From an uncultured Christensenella sp. (lineage in GTDB: Bacteria; Bacillota; Clostridia; Christensenellales; Pumilibacteraceae), in contig CAJUGC010000001.1 of assembly GCA_910585955.1 (NCBI GenBank), positions 62,001 through 126,000 on the forward strand: DNA of 64,000 bases. The letters are read 5' to 3'. A program made the translations under genes and the position numbers. The notes under the pieces were generated by a model, which saw only the letters and a program-made list of their open reading frames with translations, was not told the DNA's origin and searched no databases. This document shows, one piece after another, positions 37,686 through 45,949 of this stretch; position 1 is the stretch's first letter, and every line of letters begins with the position of its first letter.

Positions 37686-39610
37686 GATTGCAGTTTATAA
37701 TAATCGTCCACTGTTATTCGCGACCGTACTTTAACCGACGATTGTCCGTCATCGACATATACGGGCGGCAAATACCGTATAAACATTCCTCCGAAAGTCA
37801 TAGTATATGAACCGACTCGATGATATATTATCTCGTCTCCGCAACTCAATTCACGCTCGTTGCACAAAACCATAATTCGGTCGTAATCCATGCAAGTATA
37901 ACCGCAAACGATTTGTTTTTCATGAGAGTTTTCTTTCGCTGTTTGCAAACTATATTTGTAACTGGTCTTTTTCCAAAGCGGGTCTATGTGCAGCCTGCTT
38001 CCGTCTGTCGTAACCAATCGAGAACAAACCGTATCTTTGACGTCCATAACCGACGTATGTAAATCTACCGCAGAACCTATTATAGCCGATCCAGGTTCTA
38101 CGATCAATTTTGTCTTTTCGATATCGACGCTGTTCTTCAGTTCTTTCTTTATTGCGGTAATATAATCAAACGCGTTCGGTTTACCTTCCACTCCTCCGAA
38201 GAAACCGCCTCCGATATCTATATAAGACACGTCCAAGTCATATTTCCGGATAATATGCGCAACATATTTCGCAATGGATTCATAAACGCCGACGCTTCTT
38301 GTGGCGCTGTTGCAATGAACATGCAAACCTATGGCTCTCTTCCCGTAAACTTCGTATATAGTGTTTAGCGCTCGAAGCAAGCCTCCGCCCTCGTCCGAAA
38401 AACCGAATCTGAATCCGTCTTCCTTAAAAGATGTGTCTTCCGCGGAAAAATAATCGGGATTTACATTGATCCTTAACCCCAAAATGTCTTTTTCGCCATG
38501 ATACTTCTTAATATATTCAAGTTCTTTTTCGGAATCGAGATTTAAAGTCGAATTTCCCGACACGGCTTTTTTAAACAATTCTTCGCTTTTTATGGGACCG
38601 TTAAAAATTATTCGATCCTCGGCGAAACCGCATTTTTCCGATAATAAATATTCTTCATCGGACACAACTTCCGCAAACAATCCCTTCCCTTTTAAATATT
38701 TTAACAGCCAAGGTAATGAATTCGTTTTTACCGAATAAGACAAAACGGAATTCGGCCACAGCTCGCCCAAAGCCTTTTTAAAAACTTCGATATTCTCATC
38801 AAGTAATTTTTGAGAAATAACATAATAAGGCGTTTCTTTGGCGCACATATCTTTGCTTCCCTTAAAATCTTCCATTGTCGCTTGCCCTTCTTGAGATATT
38901 CCGCTGCGTTTGAACACTTTTCCGATCGTTTGAAATAATATTTTTATATCGCGCCACAGCGTTATCCTGCGAACATAATCCAAATCGTATTTGAACTTCT
39001 CTTCCCATGAAATCGCATTTCTGCCGTTTACTTGCGCCAGACCCGTAAGCCCCGGACGCACGTCGTGTCTATGCCGCTGTTCTTCGTTGTACAGCGGCAA
39101 ATACTGTACAAGTAACGGCCGCGGTCCGACTAAAGATATGCTGCCTATAAAAATATTAAAAAGCGAAGGTATTTCGTCGAGCGAAGTGGAACGTAAAAAT
39201 TTGCCGTAGCCGTTTAGCCTATGCTCGTCGGGAAGCAATTCCCCGTTTTCGTCTTTGGCGTTTGTCATCGTACGAAATTTCAATAATTTGATTATCTTTT
39301 CTTCGCCGTAAGTCCCATAAGGAACGCCCCGTTTTTCGCACTGTCTTTTTGAAAGCCTTTTTCTTTTTCCCGGGCGTTTCTGAGCAAAAAACGGATTGCC
39401 TTTCATTGCGATTGCGCCCGCAACGGTCAAAACCAGCAAAAACGGCGAAAAGACAATCAATGCAAAAAGACTCAGGATAATATCGTAAAATCTTTTAAAA
39501 AAACACCTGTACAGCAATGCCGACAACACCAGCCATACGGATACGCATACAATGCAGATAATCGTTATGCCCCACCATTCGGAGGTCATTGTTTGCCAAA
39601 ACTCTTTCAC
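37682..39610 (-). CDS. fusion: priming sugar-phosphate transferase and PLP amino-acid decarboxylase
   Basis: A 642-residue two-domain protein. Residues 1-250 are a complete PglC/WcaJ-type polyprenyl-phosphate sugar-phosphotransferase: helix near 15-36, re-entrant segment RFYDIILSLFAL, KFRTMTN, TSLDEIPSL (Asp145-Glu146) and GPRP. Residues about 255-640 are a fold-III PLP decarboxylase of the ornithine/diaminopimelate family: PLP lysine in YSVKTN (Lys295), HVHCNSATRSV, the glycine loop IGGGFFGG, EPGSAIIG, and the Cys-Asp motif GYTCMDYD. The start is GTG directly after the DegT stop; an ATG seven codons on is possible. The first domain should start the lipid-linked glycan; the second probably makes an amine at the same site. 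Confidence 0.9.
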   Translation of the reverse strand: MKEFWQTMTSEWWGITIICIVCVSVWLVLSALLYRCFFKRFYDIILSLFALIVFSPFLLVLTVAGAIAMKGNPFFAQKRPGKRKRLSKRQCEKRGVPYGTYGEEKIIKLLKFRTMTNAKDENGELLPDEHRLNGYGKFLRSTSLDEIPSLFNIFIGSISLVGPRPLLVQYLPLYNEEQRHRHDVRPGLTGLAQVNGRNAISWEEKFKYDLDYVRRITLWRDIKILFQTIGKVFKRSGISQEGQATMEDFKGSKDMCAKETPYYVISQKLLDENIEVFKKALGELWPNSVLSYSVKTNSLPWLLKYLKGKGLFAEVVSDEEYLLSEKCGFAEDRIIFNGPIKSEELFKKAVSGNSTLNLDSEKELEYIKKYHGEKDILGLRINVNPDYFSAEDTSFKEDGFRFGFSDEGGGLLRALNTIYEVYGKRAIGLHVHCNSATRSVGVYESIAKYVAHIIRKYDLDVSYIDIGGGFFGGVEGKPNAFDYITAIKKELKNSVDIEKTKLIVEPGSAIIGSAVDLHTSVMDVKDTVCSRLVTTDGSRLHIDPLWKKTSYKYSLQTAKENSHEKQIVCGYTCMDYDRIMVLCNERELSCGDEIIYHRVGSYTMTFGGMFIRYLPPVYVDDGQSSVKVRSRITVDDYYKLQS

Positions 39611-40861
39611 TTATTCAAAGCACGCTCTCACGATTTCTATCACTTTATCTTGCACTTTTTCAGACATTTTATTATCGCTCGGCAAACACAACCCGCGATT
39701 GAAAATATCCATCCCGACATCGTTGATGCCTCCGGCAATATAAGCGTTTGTTCTGCCTCTGCCGTTTCCCTCTCTCGTTACAAAACCGTTCATTCTGTAA
39801 ATGGGTTGCATATGCATCGGCTTCCAAATCGGTCTGCCCTCGGCGTTGTATCTCGCAAGTGTTTCGAGTATTTCGGTCGGACAGGTTTTCCCTTTCTCTT
39901 TTATATAACAAACGTCGCGTTCTCCGCGAACTTGTTTACACATTGCTTTTTCGTCTATCAAAAGACAAGACAACCAAAAATTCGGCGTCGATTTTTTCTC
40001 GTCGTAAGGATTCATGCTTACAGGCAAATCGGCAAAACCGCTCTTATATCTGTCGTAAATGGCTTTTTTTTGCGCTATATGTTCTTCGAGATAGGGCAGC
40101 TGTCCCCTTACTACGCCGGCTATAACATTGCTGATTCGATAATTATACCCGAGTTCCTCATGCTGATACCAAGGCGCATTCTCTCTGCTCTGAGTGCTCC
40201 ACTTACGCACTTTATTCGCTTGCTCCTCATCATTCGTAAGCAACATTCCGCCGGAGGAACCCGTAATTATTTTATTTCCGTTGAAACTGATAATTCCTAT
40301 ATCGCCGAACGTGCCCGTTTGTCTGCCGTTGTATGTAGCGCCGAAACTTTCGGCGGCGTCCTCGATAACAGTCGCGCCGTGTTTGTCAGCTACGGAACGA
40401 ATCTCGTCTAATTTGGCGGGAGATCCGTACAAATTTACAATTACTATATGCTTGATTTCGGGATAAATTTCAAACGCTTTTTCAAGCGCAACGGGATCCA
40501 TATTCCAGGTATCCCGTTCAGTATCGATAAATATAGGTTCTCCGCCCTCGTATACCACGGGGTTGAGCGTTGCCGAAAAAGTCATATCCGAACAAAAAAC
40601 CTTATCTCCCCGCTTGATTCCCGCAAGCTTCATGGCAAGATGTAACGATGCGGTTCCGCAAGATAAAGCGACGGCGTATCGGCAACCTATTTTCCCCGCA
40701 ACCATACGTTCGAGTTCGTTTATATTCTCCCCGACGGTGCTCATCCAATTTTTATGATATGCGTCGGACATCCATTTAAGTTCGTCGCCATGCATAGTGG
40801 GCGACGACAACCATACTTTGTCCGAAAATGCATTAAACTTATGATCTTCAGTAAATGCCAT
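39611..40861 (-). CDS. DegT/DnrJ/EryC1 aminotransferase (EpsN/PglE-like)
   Basis: A 416-residue PLP enzyme, first gene of the polysaccharide locus. SCGTASLHLAMK near 68, VIEDAAESFGA near 175 and FNGNKIITGSSGGML near 200 (PLP Lys) are typical. Similarity of motifs to EpsN/PglE suggests it makes a UDP-4-amino sugar for the priming transferase encoded next. The matching dehydratase and acetyltransferase are not adjacent. AGGAG lies seven bases before the ATG. Confidence 0.88.
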   Translation of the reverse strand: MAFTEDHKFNAFSDKVWLSSPTMHGDELKWMSDAYHKNWMSTVGENINELERMVAGKIGCRYAVALSCGTASLHLAMKLAGIKRGDKVFCSDMTFSATLNPVVYEGGEPIFIDTERDTWNMDPVALEKAFEIYPEIKHIVIVNLYGSPAKLDEIRSVADKHGATVIEDAAESFGATYNGRQTGTFGDIGIISFNGNKIITGSSGGMLLTNDEEQANKVRKWSTQSRENAPWYQHEELGYNYRISNVIAGVVRGQLPYLEEHIAQKKAIYDRYKSGFADLPVSMNPYDEKKSTPNFWLSCLLIDEKAMCKQVRGERDVCYIKEKGKTCPTEILETLARYNAEGRPIWKPMHMQPIYRMNGFVTREGNGRGRTNAYIAGGINDVGMDIFNRGLCLPSDNKMSEKVQDKVIEIVRACFE

Positions 40862-41107
40862 TATTTACTCCTGTCACTAATATCCCGTATTAATGTCGAA
40901 CTTATTATCACAACTGATTTCTGTTACTTAACGTAAAAAGGTATGCTTCGCCATATCGCACAAACCACTTTATACGATTTCATATCTTTATTTCTACCGT
41001 CTGTAGTGTCGAGACCTTATCCTACGAACATACATAAACGGCTTGAATTAGGTGAATAGAACGCTGTCGGAAAGCCTTAATTCAATATAAAATCAGGCGC
41101 AATTCAC
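40862..41107 (-). promoter_or_regulatory. long 5' leader of the polysaccharide locus
   Basis: About 245 nt of untranslated leader between the promoter and the first gene. It contains an inverted repeat TTGAATTA/TAATTCAA (41043-41050 and 41078-41085; loop 27 nt) near the 5' end, and a 19-codon open frame MKSYKVVCAIWRSIPFYVK at 40983-40924 with only a weak ribosome site. No clear terminator was seen. It could hold an antiterminator-recruiting or other control element; nothing in it is recognised. Confidence 0.4.
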
Positions 41108-41114
41108 AGACTTC

Positions 41115-41143
41115 ATTATACAATATTATTTCCATAATAGCAA
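41115..41143 (-). promoter_or_regulatory. promoter of the polysaccharide locus
   Basis: Minus strand: TTGCTA, 17 bases, TATAAT. Only good promoter found upstream of the 21 genes ending at rfbC, all with short gaps or overlaps, so it may drive the whole locus. Transcription would start near 41108. Confidence 0.7.
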
Positions 41144-41203
41144 GAGAATAAAGCAAAATATTAAATTTTTACTATTATGCGAAGTAGCCCCAAACAACGT
41201 ATA

Positions 41204-41232
41204 AAATAAAAACCCCGAAAGGTATTCGGGGC
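41204..41232 (-). terminator. terminator after the 41.3-kb gene
   Basis: Stem CCCCGAA/TTCGGGG (41213-41219 and 41225-41231), followed on the minus strand by a T-rich run. It separates the 41.3-kb gene from the polysaccharide promoter. Confidence 0.85.
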
Positions 41233-41255
41233 GTGCGATTGCAACAAAAACAAAC

Positions 41256-41840
41256 TTATATAAGCTTACGGATAAGCTGTAAAAAGCTGCCGGCTTCCTG
41301 TTCGTCAAGACGGGAAATATACTCTCCGAGCTTTTTGAGATTGTCGTCCTTATCCGAGCTTTTGCCGAGCGTGCGGCGATAAGGATCGTAATACGCAACT
41401 TCGCGTTCTTTAAGCTCCTCCATAATTCGCTCTACATAAGCTCTGTGGTGCGTAAGCATACTGCGATACTTGTTTTGAAGCCGAAGAGCGCGCTTAGAAT
41501 CTCCGTCCGACATGGCGGCGATCACTGCGCGAACGCTCTTTCCAGCAGCCTTGCCGACAAGTATGTTCTCTATAAGCGTGCGAATCTCCGCATCCGTAAA
41601 AAGCTCGAAACTGTTGCGCTTGCTCTCGGGAAGCTTTATGTCGAGATCGCTTGCAAGAGCGGGAAGCAACTGAAACATCTTAAGTTGCGAATAGTAAAAA
41701 TTGCGTACGCTGTTTGCCGAACGTCCACACTTTTTCGACATCTTATCGAATGCCGTGCCGAGCCCCTTGCCCGATTTGTTCGCCTGTTCGACAAGCGAAA
41801 ACAACTCTTTTGTCTGCGGCAACGTCCAATTATTATCCAT
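41256..41840 (-). CDS. uncharacterised protein, possible Myb/SANT-like DNA-binding start
   Basis: A 194-residue charged protein, not recognised with confidence. The N-terminal 55 residues (WTLPQTKELFSLV ... CGRSANSVRNFYY) resemble a helix-turn-helix of the Myb/SANT or RsfA type, with a tryptophan at the start of the first helix. The middle and end are helical, with many Lys, Arg and Glu. It could be a regulator. It is divergent to the 41.9-kb gene with 96 bases between, has GGAGG before the ATG, and is followed by its own terminator just upstream of the polysaccharide promoter. Confidence 0.6.
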   Translation of the reverse strand: MDNNWTLPQTKELFSLVEQANKSGKGLGTAFDKMSKKCGRSANSVRNFYYSQLKMFQLLPALASDLDIKLPESKRNSFELFTDAEIRTLIENILVGKAAGKSVRAVIAAMSDGDSKRALRLQNKYRSMLTHHRAYVERIMEELKEREVAYYDPYRRTLGKSSDKDDNLKKLGEYISRLDEQEAGSFLQLIRKLI

Positions 41841-41936
41841 GGGTGATCCTCCGATATTGCTTTACTGTACACGAATAATGTCCGTAAGTAGATCGGTTTA
41901 TACATAAACGGGCAAACTTTTTCATACTAATATCAC

Positions 41937-42503
41937 ATGGAAACGCTCTATTTTTTCGAATGTGAATTCCCTTCCGTCTTTCTTGTGAACGGCGTGTTCT
42001 TTTCTTCGCTCACTCGTCTCAAAGCCGATTCGGGCGACAGTTTGTACATTACCGTCTTGCCTCTCGACGCCGTATATCTTCCTTATACGGTACGTCTCGG
42101 AGGCGGCGCAGTCTATGCCAATTCCGCTCTTACCGTGGTTTACAGACTTAAGGGCGAGCGTCATCTCGTTCGTCTTTTGCCGCGTTTCAACTATGTCTAC
42201 ACTCCCGTCAGACACGAACAACCCAAAACCGATACAAGCAAAGCGAAAAAGCTTTTCGACGCAATATCCAAACGCGACATAATATCCGCTCGATCTCTTC
42301 TCACCCCCGAGCTGTCCGCTTCCGTAGACGATAATTCACTGCTTGCCTTTTTCGACGGATATTACGATCTCGTGGATAACAACGGTTATATAACGGGAGA
42401 AGTCAACTCGTTTTTCCTCATTCCGACAGGCGACGGCGAAGCGGCGCTCTTTCGCGCGGAATACAAAAACGGTCTCATCGACAATATCGACGAGACCGAG
42501 TGA
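41937..42503 (+). CDS. uncharacterised protein
   Basis: A 188-residue protein, not recognised. One of only two genes on the plus strand. The first 95 residues appear beta-rich (alternating hydrophobic and polar residues), residues 95-130 helical and charged, and the rest mixed. No signal peptide or membrane helix. There is no Shine-Dalgarno site before the ATG; TAATAT at 41928-41933 lies so close to it that the mRNA may be leaderless or the true start may be elsewhere. It converges on the metallopeptidase gene with 16 bases between stops. Confidence 0.55.
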   Translation: METLYFFECEFPSVFLVNGVFFSSLTRLKADSGDSLYITVLPLDAVYLPYTVRLGGGAVYANSALTVVYRLKGERHLVRLLPRFNYVYTPVRHEQPKTDTSKAKKLFDAISKRDIISARSLLTPELSASVDDNSLLAFFDGYYDLVDNNGYITGEVNSFFLIPTGDGEAALFRAEYKNGLIDNIDETE

Positions 42504-42519
42504 GTTTTTGTAAATAAGG

Positions 42520-43278
42520 TTAGTCCCTGCGATTCATAAGGAAGATCGCGAGCATTCTCAGGAACTGGATGGCGGACATCAGAAAACTTGCTATATACGT
42601 CATGGCGGCGGCGCGGAGCACTTTTTTCGCTCCGCCGAGTTCGTTCCCGCTCATATAGCCGTTTCCGAGCACGGCAAGCGCGCGACGCGACGCGTCAAAC
42701 TCCGTCGGCAACGTCACAAGCGCAAACAGAAGCGACCCACCGAATATCACCATACCGATAATAAGAAACACATCGCCTATGATTCCTCCGAATCCTACGA
42801 AACCGAATATAAGTCCGATTATGAACAGCGGCCACAAAAACGTATTTGCAAAGTTCAAAAGCGGCACGAGCTTTATGCGAAGCGTCGCAAAAGGATATTT
42901 CTTCGCGTGCTGAATAGCGTGACCCGCCTCATGGCAAGCCACACCGAGCGCAGCCACCGACGTCGAATCGTAAACCGAATCGGAAAGAGAAAGCACTTTT
43001 GTCGACGGATTGTAGTTGTCAGTAAGATTGCCGCGAATACGGCGAATGGTAACATCTTGCAGTCCCTCGCTGTCGAGCACTTTCCTCGCCGCTTCGGCAG
43101 CTGTAAGATTGGTGCGCGAATCCACCCTACTGTATTTCGAGAAAGTCGAATTGACTTTGACGCTCGCTATTATTCCAAACAAAAATATCGGGATAATGAG
43201 CACCGTAACTATTATATATAAAAGATATGCGTCGTAAGCGTTTGCCGCGGAAATAAAGCAAGCAACCGAATCAAGCAT
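42520..43278 (-). CDS. membrane zinc metallopeptidase (YugP-type)
   Basis: A 252-residue membrane protein of the neutral zinc metallopeptidase family. A helix near 15-38 is followed by the zinc motif CHEAGHAIQH near 115, then two or three hydrophobic helices (about 145-205) and FDASRRAL, the usual later motif with an Asp. GGAGGG lies before the ATG. Substrate unknown; probably works in membrane protein quality control. Confidence 0.85.
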   Translation of the reverse strand: MLDSVACFISAANAYDAYLLYIIVTVLIIPIFLFGIIASVKVNSTFSKYSRVDSRTNLTAAEAARKVLDSEGLQDVTIRRIRGNLTDNYNPSTKVLSLSDSVYDSTSVAALGVACHEAGHAIQHAKKYPFATLRIKLVPLLNFANTFLWPLFIIGLIFGFVGFGGIIGDVFLIIGMVIFGGSLLFALVTLPTEFDASRRALAVLGNGYMSGNELGGAKKVLRAAAMTYIASFLMSAIQFLRMLAIFLMNRRD

Positions 43279-43415
43279 TTGAAAGCCCTCCTTTTATATT
43301 ACACGGGTCATGCTAATTATATCCCTTATAAGAATTTTTGTCAATTACGAAAGAGACCAAACCGCAAAGTTTCGTCTATCTTTCACAAACAAGCGAATTT
43401 CTTTTCGCGTATGTA

Positions 43416-43450
43416 CAAAAAAAGAACCCGCGAAATAATCGCGAGCTCTT
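43416..43450 (-). terminator. terminator of the ribosomal protein operon
   Basis: On the minus strand GAGCTCGCGA pairs with TCGCGGGTTC through a short loop, with two G-U pairs, then TTTTTTTG. It lies about 20 bases after the rplL stop. Confidence 0.8.
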
Positions 43451-43470
43451 TATTCTTCGATGAAACGAAT

Positions 43471-43848
43471 TTACTTCATTTCGGCAACTGCGCCGACTTC
43501 CTTGAACTTGTTGACAAGCTCGGTTGCGGCTTCCTTGCTGATACCTTCCTTTACGTTGGAAGGAGCGCCGTCGACGACTGCCTTTGCTTCGCCGAGACCG
43601 AGACCGGTTGCCTCGCGAACCACCTTGATAACGGGTATCTTGTTGGGTCCGATTTCCTTGAGGACAACGGTGAATTCCGTCTGCTCCTCCTCTGCGGGAG
43701 CCGCTGCCGCGCCGCCTGCCGCGGGAGCTGCGACTGCCATAGCGGCTGCGCTTACGCCGAACTCGTTTTCTATCATCTTTACGAACTCGTTGAGTTCAAG
43801 GACGGTCATGCCCTTAACTTCTTCGAGCAGTTTATTCAAATCTGCCAT
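43471..43848 (-). CDS. rplL: 50S ribosomal protein L7/L12
   Basis: Stalk protein of the 50S subunit that recruits translation GTPases. The 125-residue product has the N-terminal dimerisation part, an Ala/Gly/Pro hinge near 35-52 and the C-terminal domain with EFTVVLKEIGPNKIPVIKVVRE and GLGLGEAKAVVDGAP. Last gene of the block, 99 bases after rplJ. Confidence 0.98.
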   Translation of the reverse strand: MADLNKLLEEVKGMTVLELNEFVKMIENEFGVSAAAMAVAAPAAGGAAAAPAEEEQTEFTVVLKEIGPNKIPVIKVVREATGLGLGEAKAVVDGAPSNVKEGISKEAATELVNKFKEVGAVAEMK

Positions 43849-43947
43849 TTTTATAATCCTCCGATTGATTTTTGTATTTTGATTTTTTTGTTATTTATAT
43901 TACCTTTCGGCAATGTTTTATTGTACATATTCAAGCCGCGCTTAACT

Positions 43948-44442
43948 TTATGCGCTCTGCTTCTTTGCGACTTCGGAAAGACCGACCGCAAGCGAACGCA
44001 TGGGCGAAGTGAGCAGTCCCACGAGCTGGGACAGAAGCACCGTCTTGGGCGGGATAGCGGCAACCGACTTGATCGCCTTCTCGTCCATCACGCTTCCTTC
44101 GATCACGCCGCCTTTGAGCGCCGTCTTGTTTATTTTCTTTGCATTGTCGGAAAGCACCTTCGCGGGCGTGACGGGATCGTCGTAAGAAATTGCGACTGCC
44201 GTCGTTCCCTGAAGCACATCCTCGAGTCCCGTATAACCCGCCTTTTCGAACGCACGGAGCATTATACGGTTTTTGACGACCTTATACTCTACGTTGTTCT
44301 TGCGCATTTCGTTGCGCAAAGCGGTGTCCTCGGCAACCGTCATGCCGCGGTAATCCACGAGCACGATGCCCTTTGCCTTAGAGAACTTTTCGGAAAGTCC
44401 TGCGACTTCCTGCTCCTTCAATTTCATAATTTGTTCGGACAC
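43948..44442 (-). CDS. rplJ: 50S ribosomal protein L10
   Basis: Anchors L7/L12 to the 50S subunit and represses its own operon. The 164-residue product has the family opening (LKEQEVAGLSEKFSKAKGIVLVDYRG) and KNRIMLRAF. It begins with GTG, eight bases after GGAGG. A terminator-like hairpin lies directly before the ribosome site. Confidence 0.97.
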   Translation of the reverse strand: MSEQIMKLKEQEVAGLSEKFSKAKGIVLVDYRGMTVAEDTALRNEMRKNNVEYKVVKNRIMLRAFEKAGYTGLEDVLQGTTAVAISYDDPVTPAKVLSDNAKKINKTALKGGVIEGSVMDEKAIKSVAAIPPKTVLLSQLVGLLTSPMRSLAVGLSEVAKKQSA

Positions 44443-44456
44443 GTTTTATACCTCCT

Positions 44457-44497
44457 TTAAAAATTCGGTCCCTTCGCATTATGCGTCGAGACCGAAA
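44457..44497 (-). promoter_or_regulatory. rplJL leader attenuator
   Basis: On the minus strand TTCGGTC (44496-44490) pairs with GACCGAA (44470-44464), with an inner CGCA-TTA-TGCG stem, followed by TTTTT and then the rplJ ribosome site. This is an intrinsic terminator just before the gene, as expected for an L10-controlled attenuator. Upstream leader sequence (about 44500-44580) contains further pairing segments. Confidence 0.65.
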
Positions 44498-44622
44498 AGA
44501 CAAATCATAAAGATTTAAATCCGATCTTTCTCGACAAGCGGTTTCCCATTATATCCTTACGGACACTTGTTTTCTACGAAAGGGATATTTTGTTTTTTGA
44601 TACTTTTGTGCAATAATCTCTC

Positions 44623-44745
44623 AAATGGTGTAGGCGCGGTGCAGGCGGACAGCTGGCAACGAGACTTGAGGGAGTGTACTTAAACGTACATGACCGAAAA
44701 GTCGAGGAGCACGCAGTCCGAAATGCGCCGATGCATACGCCATTT
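44623..44745 (+). repeat. structured element, copy A (putative plus-strand RNA)
   Basis: A 123-base imperfect palindrome that fills the gap after rplA, one base from its stop. Stem 1: 44623-44632 with 44736-44745. Stem 2: 44637-44643 with 44724-44730. Stem 3: 44646-44650 with 44716-44720. Then a large internal loop with AGCTGGCAACGAG on one side and CGAGGAGCACGCA on the other, and a terminal hairpin around 44664-44702. Helix sequences differ from copy B but pairing is kept; the loop sequences are nearly identical. Three wobble positions are G-U only when read on the plus strand. Confidence 0.65.
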
Positions 44746-44746
44746 G

Positions 44747-45436
44747 TTAGTTTATTTTATAGTTAACCTTCACGCCGGGTCCCATAGTCGACGCACAGTA
44801 AACGCTCTTGATATACGTTCCTTTTGCCGCTGCGGGCTTTGCGCGTACGATTGCTTCCATAAGCGCGTTGAGGTTCTCGACAAGCTTTTCGGTGCCGAAG
44901 GACTTTTTGCCTATCGGGCAGTGAATGATAGCCGTCTTGTCGACGCGGTATTCGACCTTACCTGCCTTAGTGTCGGCAATCGCCTTTGCGATGTCCGTCG
45001 TGACGGTGCCGCTCTTGGGTGAAGGCATAAGTCCTCGAGGACCGAGGATTCTTGCCACTCTACCCATCTGACCCATCATGTCGGGCGAGGTTATGCAGAC
45101 GTCGAAATCGAGGAAGTTTTCGTTCATGATCTTTGCGATTATCTCTTCCGCGCCTACGATGTCCGCTCCTGCCTTCGTAGCTATGTCGGCTTTGTCGCCC
45201 TTTGCTATTACGAGCACCTTAACCGTTTTACCCGTTCCGTTGGGAAGGACGACGGTGCCGCGCACTTGCTGATCCGCCTGACGGGGATCGACGCCGAGGC
45301 GAACGTGAAGCTCTATCGTTTCGTCGAATTTCGCCTTTGCCGTACTAAGCACGTTGTTTACGGCCTCTGCGGTGTCGTAAGCGACGGTCAAATCGACTTC
45401 TTTCGCTGACGCCATATATTTCTTTCCGTGTTTCAT
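44747..45436 (-). CDS. rplA: 50S ribosomal protein L1
   Basis: Binds 23S rRNA at the L1 stalk and can repress the L11-L1 operon. The 229-residue product has the expected ELHVRLGVDPRQADQQVRG, GPRGLMPSPKSGTVT and KGTYIKSV. It starts 12 bases after rplK, with AAGGAGGG upstream. Confidence 0.98.
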   Translation of the reverse strand: MKHGKKYMASAKEVDLTVAYDTAEAVNNVLSTAKAKFDETIELHVRLGVDPRQADQQVRGTVVLPNGTGKTVKVLVIAKGDKADIATKAGADIVGAEEIIAKIMNENFLDFDVCITSPDMMGQMGRVARILGPRGLMPSPKSGTVTTDIAKAIADTKAGKVEYRVDKTAIIHCPIGKKSFGTEKLVENLNALMEAIVRAKPAAAKGTYIKSVYCASTMGPGVKVNYKIN

Positions 45437-45448
45437 ATCGCGCCCTCC

Positions 45449-45874
45449 TTAGTCCTTGACCACGACGCCCATACTGCGCGCCGTACCTGCTATCATACTC
45501 ATTGCGCTCTCGAGAGATGCCGCATTGAGGTCGGGCATCTTCAAGGTAGCTATCTCCTTGATCTGCTCGCTCGTGATAGTTGCAACCTTGTCTTTGTTCG
45601 GTTTAGCCGAGCCGCTCTCTATCTTGCACGCCTTCTTGATGAGGACGGGCGCGGGCGGAGTCTTTAACACGAACGTGAACGAGCGGTCTGCGAATATCGA
45701 AATAACGCAAGGGATTATAAGTCCTTCCTGACCTCTCGTCTTTTCGTTGAATTCCTTCGTGAACGCCGGGATATTGATACCGTGGGGACCGAGGGACGAA
45801 CCTACGGGAGGTCCCGGGGTAGCTTTTCCGGCAGGCAGTTGGAGTTTTACAACCGCTTGAAGTTTCTTTGCCAT
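45449..45874 (-). CDS. rplK: 50S ribosomal protein L11
   Basis: Part of the GTPase-associated centre. The 141-residue product has PPVGSSLGPHGINIPAFTKEFN and the C-terminal TARSMGV segment, as usual. It is 75 bases from nusG, in the common order nusG-rplK-rplA. Confidence 0.98.
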   Translation of the reverse strand: MAKKLQAVVKLQLPAGKATPGPPVGSSLGPHGINIPAFTKEFNEKTRGQEGLIIPCVISIFADRSFTFVLKTPPAPVLIKKACKIESGSAKPNKDKVATITSEQIKEIATLKMPDLNAASLESAMSMIAGTARSMGVVVKD

Positions 45875-45949
45875 TCTTGCTTTCTCCTTGTAAAAATTTT
45901 ATTACAATCGCAGTACAAACGACTTATAAAGTCTCCTGTTGTTGCCTTG

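Noticed and set aside
44618..44750. Copy A as a simple rho-independent terminator of rplA
   Set aside because: No U-run follows on either strand, and the conserved internal loops shared with copy B are not explained by a terminator.
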